From contig JANXDN010000018.1 of assembly GCA_025058005.1 (NCBI GenBank), positions 1-7,236 of the forward strand: DNA of 7,236 nucleotides, written 5' to 3'. The translations under genes were made by a program, and so were the position numbers. The stretch is from Candidatus Aenigmatarchaeota archaeon. Lineage in GTDB: Archaea > Aenigmatarchaeota > Aenigmatarchaeia > CG10238-14. Shown here one piece after another: positions 1 to 5,002 of the stretch (position 1 is the first letter of the stretch; each line of letters opens with the position of its first letter). The notes beneath the pieces were generated by a model, which saw nothing but the letters and a program-made list of their open reading frames with translations, was not told the origin of the DNA and did not search any database.

Positions 1-46
1 AATGTATTTCTAAACCAACTTTTAAGCCTATTTCCTGCCAATTCAT
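1..46 (-). CDS. gatE: Start of glutamyl-tRNA(Gln) amidotransferase subunit E (partial)
   Basis: Only the first 15 codons are in the window, reading MNWQEIGLKVGLEIH before the edge. The GLKVGLEIH stretch is the characteristic N-terminus of GatE, the archaeal GatB-family subunit that with GatD converts Glu-tRNA(Gln) to Gln-tRNA(Gln) in the cytoplasm. GatB of the bacterial-type GatCAB starts with a similar but shorter VIGLEVH motif, and the extra GLK before VGLEIH favours GatE. The ATG lies 53 bases beyond the rpl39e stop on the same strand. There is no SD-like sequence before it, but an AT-rich TATA-like stretch is present, so it may have its own leaderless promoter. The family call rests on 15 residues only; GatB is the main alternative. 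Confidence 0.7.
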   Translation of the reverse strand, partial: MNWQEIGLKVGLEIH

Positions 47-65
47 ATAGCTAAAATTATCTTAT

Positions 66-80
66 AATAAAAATAAAAGA
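66..80 (-). terminator. Possible T-rich terminator after rpl39e
   Basis: Read on the minus strand, 20-34 bases after the rpl39e stop codon, this stretch is TCTTTTATTTTTATT. Archaeal termination usually occurs at such U-rich runs without a required hairpin. It marks a plausible end for the exosome operon before gatE, but the same AT-rich bases could contain the gatE TATA box (TTATTATAAG, 70-61). Both readings are inference. Confidence 0.35.
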
Positions 81-99
81 TTTTTAGCCACAATTAAGC

Positions 100-264
100 T
101 TACAATTTAAGTTTAACTCTTCTCCAATTCCTTCTTGAAACAGCCGTCCTTCTAGTTCGAGCCCTTTTTAATCCAAACTTTTTTATGTCAACCCATCGTG
201 GCGCCTGCTTAACTTTGCCCGCCTTTATTTGTCTCAATTTTCTGCTCAAAATTTTTCTTCCCAT
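100..264 (-). CDS. rpl39e: Large-subunit ribosomal protein L39e (eL39)
   Basis: This is a 54-residue, extremely basic protein. It starts MGRKILSRKLRQIKAGK, has a central APRWVDIKKF segment, and ends SRRNWRRVKLKL. These match the L39e pattern of a Lys/Arg-rich N-terminus, a P-x-WV motif and a terminal RR-x-WRR-x-KLK. Usual length is about 51 residues, so this is complete and slightly long. L39e is an extended protein lining the peptide exit tunnel of the 50S subunit and contacts 23S rRNA. The ATG lies 6 bases after the rrp42 stop. Its SD (GTGAT, 274-270) is made from the last codon and stop of rrp42, which suggests coupled translation. The middle (GLKRARTRRTAV) looks more divergent than the ends. 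It is the last gene of the minus-strand operon. Confidence 0.9.
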   Translation of the reverse strand: MGRKILSRKLRQIKAGKVKQAPRWVDIKKFGLKRARTRRTAVSRRNWRRVKLKL

Positions 265-269
265 AATTT

Positions 270-274
270 ATCAC
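270..274 (-). promoter_or_regulatory. Shine-Dalgarno of rpl39e inside the rrp42 stop
   Basis: GTGAT on the minus strand spans the last base pair of the rrp42 Leu codon, its TGA stop and one further base. GTGA ends 6 bases before the rpl39e ATG (spacer TAAATT). It matches the GGTGAT core complementary to the archaeal 16S rRNA 3' end and fixes the rpl39e start. Confidence 0.6.
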
Positions 275-1029
275 AAAAGCTTTCTTAATTCTTTAGATTT
301 TTTTATTGCTAAATCAATCATTTCATCAACATCTTTAATATTTAAACCTTTTCCACCTTTTTGCATAGAGCATAAGTAATTGTCTTCTCTTACAGCTATA
401 CTTAACCATGCATCAACAACATCTTCTTCTTCTCTATTCAAATCAACCAAATATTTGTTCATAATTTTTGAAACAGTTACATTAATTGGATAGTGAGATA
501 TAGGTAGCTTTGCAACATATTCTCCTCTCACTATCTTATCATTCTCATATTTTGGTATTTTTGTATTCATCAAAGCTAATAAAGCTGCAAGAGATGAAGC
601 ATCTATCAAGTTGCCGTCATGATTTATTATGTGAATATCTATAAAAACACCCCACACTTTTTGACCTTCTAAGATGCATAATTTTTCTAGCTCAATAGAG
701 TTTGACTCTCTTATACCTCTATCCACAACTCTTGCAAGCTCTGTAGCATCTTCTGAAGGCGGACCTGGTAAAAAGTCCGGATGAGCTATTGGTGCAAATT
801 CTGCATGCGTCTTCAACACGCCTTCGTTTGGTGTATCTGGAAAAGGTGTTTCTATTTCCATTTTTATGCCGGCAATCACATCTGTTTTGCCTATTCTAAC
901 CCTAGCAGACCCTTCGGCTTTTTCAATAATATTTCTTTCAATTTCTATTTTTCTAAACTCATCTAGTTTTCTTCCATCAATCCTTTCATTTTTTTCTAAT
1001 AGTTTCAATATATAATCGGCTCTCAACAT
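271..1029 (-). CDS. rrp42: Exosome complex ring subunit Rrp42
   Basis: This is the non-catalytic RNase PH-fold subunit of the archaeal exosome. It alternates with Rrp41 in a hexameric ring that degrades or tails RNA 3' ends in the cytoplasm. From the chosen ATG (MLRADYIL) it is 252 residues, close to the usual 255-275. Visible family signatures are NERIDGRKLDEFR near residues 14-26, a KTDVIAGIK strand near 48-56, GPPSEDATELARVVDRGIRE at 89-108 (a hallmark of Rrp42), and VDLNREEEDVVDA near 195-207, where Rrp41 carries its catalytic acidic residue. An ATG 6 bases earlier (1035) overlaps the rrp41 stop as ATGA, but its SD would abut the start codon with no spacer. GTGA at 1039-1036 lies exactly 6 bases before the 1029 ATG, the spacing seen in neighbouring genes, so I prefer 1029. 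Confidence 0.95.
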   Translation of the reverse strand: MLRADYILKLLEKNERIDGRKLDEFRKIEIERNIIEKAEGSARVRIGKTDVIAGIKMEIETPFPDTPNEGVLKTHAEFAPIAHPDFLPGPPSEDATELARVVDRGIRESNSIELEKLCILEGQKVWGVFIDIHIINHDGNLIDASSLAALLALMNTKIPKYENDKIVRGEYVAKLPISHYPINVTVSKIMNKYLVDLNREEEDVVDAWLSIAVREDNYLCSMQKGGKGLNIKDVDEMIDLAIKKSKELRKLL

Positions 1030-1031
1030 AT

Positions 1032-1748
1032 TCATTCACTGTATCTATCTTTTAATGCCTTTATTTGCATTTGATATATCTTTTCACCTGCCGTGAAGAT
1101 TTCCTTTAAAAGTTTTTTTATTTCTTCTTTTGTTAATTCGCCGTCCATTTGTAAGAGGGTTATTTCTTTTTTGTTTGCTGTGAAAGCAACAGGCATATCT
1201 GCTTCTGAATTATTGTCTTCCAAACCATTTAAATCTAAGATGAGCGTGCCATTTATCTTTCCTCCTGAAAGAGCGACGACTAAATCCTTCATAGGCACAC
1301 CGGCATCAGCTAAAGCAAGCGAAGTGGCATTTATGCTTGTTACTCTTGTAGAACCATCTGCTTGCAAGATTTCAATAAAAATGTCTATGGTTGTCTTAGG
1401 GTAATTTTCTAAAAACAACACAGGCTCTACTGCTTGTCTTATGACTTTGGAAATTTCTATTTCTCTTCTTGTTGGTCCAGGTTTTACACGCTCATCTGTA
1501 GAAAATGGCGCCATGTTATATCTACATTGAACCACAGCTCTATCGTTTTCTTGAAGATGTTTTGGTAAAAGTAGACGAGGACCATAAACAGCTGCAACAG
1601 CAATGGTTTTGCCAAATCTCACCATTGCTGAGCCATTAGCATTTGGTATAACACCTACTTTCATCTCTATTTCTCTCATTTCCAGAGGCATTCTACCATC
1701 TAATCTCTTTCCATTTTTCAATAGCTCTATACCTTTTATTTTTCCCAT
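1032..1748 (-). CDS. rrp41: Exosome complex catalytic subunit Rrp41
   Basis: This is the catalytic RNase PH-fold subunit of the archaeal exosome: phosphorolytic 3'-5' RNA degradation and the reverse tailing reaction. It is 238 residues, a normal length. Motifs in order are GKRLDGRMPLEMREIE (13-28), NGSAMVRFGKT (38-48), the ring and RNA-binding region ending PGPTRREIEISKV (90-102, with adjacent Arg94-Arg95), QADGSTRVTSINA (129-141), and EADMPVAFT (182-190). Asp184 aligns with the catalytic Asp of characterised archaeal Rrp41 proteins. All expected active-site elements appear present, so it should be active. The ATG lies 2 bases past the rrp4 stop, and GTGA at 1758-1755, encoded by the final Ser-Glu codons of rrp4, is 6 bases upstream. 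The rrp4-rrp41-rrp42 order ties synthesis of cap and ring together. Confidence 0.97.
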   Translation of the reverse strand: MGKIKGIELLKNGKRLDGRMPLEMREIEMKVGVIPNANGSAMVRFGKTIAVAAVYGPRLLLPKHLQENDRAVVQCRYNMAPFSTDERVKPGPTRREIEISKVIRQAVEPVLFLENYPKTTIDIFIEILQADGSTRVTSINATSLALADAGVPMKDLVVALSGGKINGTLILDLNGLEDNNSEADMPVAFTANKKEITLLQMDGELTKEEIKKLLKEIFTAGEKIYQMQIKALKDRYSE

Positions 1749-1750
1749 AA

Positions 1751-2425
1751 TTATTCACTCAACATTTTGGTTATTTCTTCTGTTAAACCATAAACATGAG
1801 ATTTTTCGTCAATTCTTTTTATGGTCATAATTGCTTTATCCACTTTTTCGCCAGAAATCCACACAAGACCGTTTTGACCAACTCTTATAATGGTGCGTGT
1901 TTTTTCTTTTATCAAATTTATCATGCTTCCTTCTTTACCTATTACTCTTGGCACTTTACTCGGCGTGACTTTGACTAGTACTCCACCTTTGAGTTTTTTG
2001 AATGAAGGGCCTTTCATGCTTAGTTGTATATCGCCTTTTTTCGCTGACAACACTTGAGCATAAATTACATCGCCTTCGTCATAATATCTATTCAACAACA
2101 CCCTTTTCAAATCCACAAACTCATCAACACCCTCTGAAAGGGAGAGGAAAGCTAACCAAGGCGAGTTTATATCCACAACCCAACCAACCTTTTCTACTTC
2201 TGTTACTATGCCTATGATATGATCTCCTGGTTTTGGCACATAAACGCCTGACAAAGGAATAACAGAAATATAGTTGCCGCTTATCGATAATATGCCAAGA
2301 TATTTTGATACAATATTACCTTGCTCATCTATATACGTGCCGTGACTAGCTAAATATTCCTTGCTGCTTCCTAATATTTGCCCGGGATAAGCAATCTCTC
2401 TTACTCCATTATTTTGCTTTGTCAT
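1751..2425 (-). CDS. rrp4: Exosome RNA-binding cap subunit Rrp4
   Basis: This is the S1/KH cap protein of the archaeal exosome. Three copies sit on the Rrp41-Rrp42 ring and feed RNA into it. It has 224 residues, normal for the family. The N-terminal domain holds AYPGQIL (12-18). An S1 domain spans about 62-140, starting YVPKPGDHIIGIV and including the GWVVDI strand. A KH domain spans about 145-215 with the loop VIGKEGSM, whose GKEG (163-166) is the GxxG signature. The GxxG loop separates Rrp4 from the alternative cap protein Csl4, which has a zinc ribbon; no such cysteines are present here. The start ATG overlaps the sbds stop (ATGA). Its SD is weak (AAGGGA several bases upstream), so initiation may rely on coupling to sbds translation. 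Confidence 0.96.
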   Translation of the reverse strand: MTKQNNGVREIAYPGQILGSSKEYLASHGTYIDEQGNIVSKYLGILSISGNYISVIPLSGVYVPKPGDHIIGIVTEVEKVGWVVDINSPWLAFLSLSEGVDEFVDLKRVLLNRYYDEGDVIYAQVLSAKKGDIQLSMKGPSFKKLKGGVLVKVTPSKVPRVIGKEGSMINLIKEKTRTIIRVGQNGLVWISGEKVDKAIMTIKRIDEKSHVYGLTEEITKMLSE

Positions 2426-3129
2426 ACATCTTCCCTTCTCAAAATATCTGCTTTAAAATTACCATGTGTTGCATCGCCTACTAATTTAAGCAACTCTACT
2501 TGTAAGCCCGCTGGTATGTTTGCTATTATTTGCAAAGAGCCGTCATTTTGCCATTTTTCCTCAAATTCTGGAATAATCCTTCTCACAGATGAATGCAACT
2601 TTCCTGCAAATTGTGGGGGTACGGTAAGCTGAATTACAACTCTTTGCATTTTTATAGGTAACAAACTTTTAATAGATTTTATCACTTTGTCTACTTGCGA
2701 TTCTGCATCAGCAAAAGGATCTATTTGCACGCCTGCTTGCTCCATGGCATTAATTATTCTATTAGGTGGGTGTGGCAAGTTAGTTTGAGGATTTATAGCT
2801 CTTTTTGCAATCAAATCAGCTATTTGCATTTTTTTCTCTTCAATCATTCTTCTCCTTTGTTCTGTGGTGATTTGTATTTCTCCTTCCATCAATATTTTTT
2901 TAATCGCTTCATCGATTTTTGTTGTCATCAAACCCTTTTGCAATTCTTCCATAGAAACTAAATCGCCTTTTCTTGCATCTCTGTAGATGTTTTTTACTGC
3001 AACTATTTCTTCCAAATTACCTTGCTTTGTCTTTTTAAACTCTTCTGCTTTGTAAGGGTCGACCAATATCTCGAAATTTGAACCAGCCTTTTTTAACCTA
3101 CATATAACCGCTTCATCGACGCTAACCAT
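2422..3129 (-). CDS. sbds: Ribosome maturation protein SBDS
   Basis: This is the archaeal orthologue of the Shwachman-Bodian-Diamond syndrome protein, which acts on pre-50S/60S subunits. In eukaryotes it works with a GTPase to release the anti-association factor eIF6 (aIF6). The 235-residue length is typical for archaea. Three domains are recognisable. The N-terminal domain (1 to about 88) has KNIYRDARKGDLVS at 46-59. A helical middle domain (about 89-160) begins TTEQRRRMIEEKK and contains INPQTNLPHPPNRI (112-125) and the IDPF motif. The C-terminal ferredoxin-like domain (about 161-235) begins MQRVVIQLTVPPQFAGK. It starts 10 bases after the psmA stop, with TGA at 3138-3136 six bases before the ATG. 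It overlaps rrp4 by 4 bases. Its place between psmA and rrp4 is the standard superoperon position. Confidence 0.97.
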   Translation of the reverse strand: MVSVDEAVICRLKKAGSNFEILVDPYKAEEFKKTKQGNLEEIVAVKNIYRDARKGDLVSMEELQKGLMTTKIDEAIKKILMEGEIQITTEQRRRMIEEKKMQIADLIAKRAINPQTNLPHPPNRIINAMEQAGVQIDPFADAESQVDKVIKSIKSLLPIKMQRVVIQLTVPPQFAGKLHSSVRRIIPEFEEKWQNDGSLQIIANIPAGLQVELLKLVGDATHGNFKADILRREDV

Positions 3130-3139
3130 AATTTATCAA

Positions 3140-3844
3140 CTATAATAATTTTTTCACTTCTTCATCAGGCAAAATAGTTAAACCCTTGTCAGCTTTTATT
3201 ATCGCTATTTCAACAGAATCCGTATCCTTTACTTTTTCAGATTTTTTTATGGCTTCCATCATTAGTTTTAAAGCAGTTTTTTCATCCATTCCATCTTTGT
3301 ATTTCTCTTTGAAAACTTTGTTAGCAATAGGTGCTCCTCTCCCAATGGAATATGCCAACCACTCGAACAACATACCTGATGGATCAGACTCTATCAAATG
3401 TTGCCCTGCATGATCAACACCACCTATTAGGAAGGAAACACCGAAAGGTCTTAAGCCAGCATAAAGTGTTGAGACTTGCATTCTATCTCCTAAGGATTTT
3501 GCTAAAGACCACACATCTATAGGCTCTTCATATGTAATTTTATGAACCTGTGCCTTTACTCTTAACAAGTTTACAAGCACTCTTGCGTCTGCCAACAAAC
3601 CAGCAGCTACTGCTCCCACATGATTATCTAGCTTGAAAAGTTTTTCTGTACTTTTTGTCACAGCTAAATCCATAGGTTGCTTTACTGTTGCTAGAATCAC
3701 ACCACCTTTAAATGTTAAACCAAGCGAAGTTGTCCCTTTTTTCACAGCCTCTTTAGCATATTCTACTTGAAATAATCTGCCGTCAGGACTAAACACGGCG
3801 ATGGTTCTATCATAACCCATGTATTCAGGTAAAACAGCAGGCAT
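3140..3844 (-). CDS. psmA: 20S proteasome alpha subunit
   Basis: This subunit forms the outer heptameric rings of the 20S proteasome, which gate the chamber and dock the unfolding ATPase PAN or Cdc48. It is 234 residues, the normal length. Residues 11-36 carry the alpha-type signature: YDRTIAVFSPDGRLFQVEY followed by an AKEAVKKG helix. The Tyr11-Asp12-Arg13 triad is the gate motif. Lys68 in STEKLFKLD aligns with the Thermoplasma Lys66 that receives the C-terminal tails of activating ATPases. AGLLADARVLVN (81-92) and a C-terminal DEEVKKLL are also typical. No N-terminal Thr protease site is present, as expected for alpha. The start is fixed by a strong SD (GAGGTGA, 3855-3849). A TATA-like box in the gap behind pop5 suggests its own promoter. 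No beta subunit lies in this window. Confidence 0.98.
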   Translation of the reverse strand: MPAVLPEYMGYDRTIAVFSPDGRLFQVEYAKEAVKKGTTSLGLTFKGGVILATVKQPMDLAVTKSTEKLFKLDNHVGAVAAGLLADARVLVNLLRVKAQVHKITYEEPIDVWSLAKSLGDRMQVSTLYAGLRPFGVSFLIGGVDHAGQHLIESDPSGMLFEWLAYSIGRGAPIANKVFKEKYKDGMDEKTALKLMMEAIKKSEKVKDTDSVEIAIIKADKGLTILPDEEVKKLL

Positions 3845-3895
3845 AATCTCACCTCAACATATAAACGAAATAATATTTGTTATTGCATTTTTAAA
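3845..3895 (-). promoter_or_regulatory. Internal promoter and strong SD of psmA
   Basis: On the minus strand TTTAAAAA (3895-3888) resembles an archaeal TATA box. A start site about 25 bases downstream, near 3865, would leave a leader of about 20 bases that contains GAGGTGA (3855-3849), the best SD in the window, 4 bases before the psmA ATG. The box begins right after the pop5 stop codon. This would let psmA and the exosome genes be expressed separately from rpp30 and pop5. The SD is seen directly; the promoter is inference. Confidence 0.55.
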
Positions 3896-4258
3896 TTATT
3901 TTGAATTTTTAAAGGTTTGCTGTATCTTTTTGCAACCTTTTATTGTGCCAGAAACTTTTAAAATTTTTATGCAAACTCTTGTATCGCCTAATCTTTCTAT
4001 TAAACCTAAGGTTGCTATAATGGTGGGCACAAAAAGATGGTTACATCTTATTATGCACGTCTGTGTTGCATTTTCCCATCTATCTTTTAATAGCCATGCT
4101 GATATTTTAGATGTGCCATATTCTCCTAAAAAATCTAGCAGAGTATTCCATATCGCACTTTCCAAGTCAGAATATTCTATTGGTGATTCAGATATTACTT
4201 TGAAAAGAATGTATCTTTTTTTCTCTCTTAAAGATGATGGTAAAACTTTTAATTTCAT
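3896..4258 (-). CDS. rnp2: RNase P protein component Pop5 (Rnp2)
   Basis: Pop5 is a protein subunit of archaeal RNase P, which removes 5' leaders from pre-tRNAs. It pairs with Rpp30 and helps catalysis by the RNA. From the ATG at 4258 the protein is 120 residues, a usual size, starting MKLKVLPSSLREKKRYILFK. The family features are the REKKRY-I-LFKV strand (11-21), the FLGEYG segment in the middle (43-48), QTCIIRCNH (66-74, the conserved 'V-R-C' strand), and KVSGTIKGCKK near the C-terminus (101-111). An in-frame ATG at 4285 would add nine residues but lies inside rpp30. The 4258 ATG overlaps the rpp30 stop as ATGA and has GGAGTGA (4272-4266) 7 bases upstream, so it is preferred. The adjacent rpp30 is its binding partner. 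Confidence 0.93.
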   Translation of the reverse strand: MKLKVLPSSLREKKRYILFKVISESPIEYSDLESAIWNTLLDFLGEYGTSKISAWLLKDRWENATQTCIIRCNHLFVPTIIATLGLIERLGDTRVCIKILKVSGTIKGCKKIQQTFKNSK

Positions 4259-4965
4259 AATTCTTTCACTCCAGGTATTATCCATTTAGGAGATTTTCTT
4301 TCTGTAGCTTGATATATAATTTTTTTTGGCACTTCACTCAAACTCTGTTTTGCCTCTTTTAGCTCTAAACCAAGCAATGTACCCATAGAAATCAATACCT
4401 TTGGGTCTCTTAGTTGCCAATGAGAAATTGCACCTGAGCAAATAATTATTGGAGCTTTATATTTCTTGCAGAGTGTTACATTTTTCATCATATTTTTTAT
4501 TATCGACGCTCTTGTGGTCTTGAAATTTATCAAAATATTTCTAAAATTGATTTCTATTGCCACATTATTTTTAGCCGCTTCTCTTGCTAAGACATGATTT
4601 ATGCCCGAATCCTTCCTGTTTAATTCAGGATGGGTTAGTATATCTACTTCTGGCGTTTGCACTGCTAGTCTGTTCAACCTTAAATCATGTCCTCTAACTA
4701 GGAGCACATCATATTCTCTTCTCAACCTTACCAACTTTCTAAGCTCGCTTGCACTTTTTGCCTCGAAACCAAGAAAGATTTTTATTTTCACTTCATTTTC
4801 TACTTCCCGTATTTCTTCTTGAAGTTCTCTTATTTGGCTCTTGCTTTCAAAATATTCTGAAAAACATATGCCATAATAGCCTAACATCTTTGCTCTTGTA
4901 GCTAATTCTTTCAATGTGCTTTCGCCTCCAGAAAAGGCTGAATGGACGTGCATATCAAAATACAT
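4255..4965 (-). CDS. rnp3: RNase P protein component Rpp30 (Rnp3)
   Basis: Rpp30 is a TIM-barrel-like subunit of archaeal RNase P that forms a complex with Pop5 to support tRNA 5' processing. From the ATG at 4965 it is 236 residues, a usual size. The strongest signature is VDILTHPELNRKDSGINHVL (107-126) followed by AREAAKNNVAIEINF (127-141), with a later APIIICSGA strand (171-179). The N-terminus reads FDMHVHSAFSGGEST, with an HxH (His6, His8) like that of PHP-family phosphoesterases; Glu68 and His112 sit where PHP metal ligands occur. An in-frame ATG at 5013 would add 16 hydrophobic residues, but those bases are the promoter, so I rejected it. There is no SD before the chosen ATG; a TATA-like box 23-32 bases upstream suggests a leaderless transcript. 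It overlaps pop5 by 4 bases. Confidence 0.94.
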   Translation of the reverse strand: MYFDMHVHSAFSGGESTLKELATRAKMLGYYGICFSEYFESKSQIRELQEEIREVENEVKIKIFLGFEAKSASELRKLVRLRREYDVLLVRGHDLRLNRLAVQTPEVDILTHPELNRKDSGINHVLAREAAKNNVAIEINFRNILINFKTTRASIIKNMMKNVTLCKKYKAPIIICSGAISHWQLRDPKVLISMGTLLGLELKEAKQSLSEVPKKIIYQATERKSPKWIIPGVKEL

Positions 4966-5002
4966 AATTAAAATTATTGAAAAACAATTAATTTTAATTA
5001 TA
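4966..5002. promoter_or_regulatory. Compact symmetric divergent promoter (rpp30 / membrane protein)
   Basis: Only 37 bases separate the two start codons. The segment is an imperfect inverted repeat: AATTAAAATTATTG (4966-4979), a loop AAAAA, then CAATTAATTTTAATT (4985-4999). Each arm holds a TATA-like box. TTAAAATTAA (minus, 4997-4988) lies 23-32 bases before the rpp30 ATG. TTAAAATTATTG (plus, 4968-4979) lies 24-35 bases before the ATG at 5003. Those distances place both transcription starts at or near the ATGs (leaderless), which fits the absence of an SD on either side. Each TATA box sits at the other gene's start site, so the two promoters may exclude one another. Spacing and symmetry are observed; function is inferred. 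Confidence 0.55.

Noticed and set aside
185..379. Plus-strand reading frame of 64 codons
   Set aside because: It lies antisense to rpl39e and rrp42, has no SD and gives a low-complexity hydrophobic product. It is a shadow of the minus-strand genes.
1093..1404. Plus-strand reading frame of 103 codons antisense to rrp41
   Set aside because: The Ser/Phe-rich product mirrors the reverse complement of rrp41 codons, and rrp41 is fully supported by its motifs.
3819..4289. Plus-strand reading frame of 156 codons opposite pop5 and the psmA promoter
   Set aside because: Its length comes from being antisense to the real pop5 frame; it has no SD or recognisable motif and crosses the psmA start region.
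4916..5002. 29-residue N-terminal extension of the membrane protein
   Set aside because: It overlaps rpp30 coding sequence and the promoter, and the first membrane helix starts just after the 5003 ATG.
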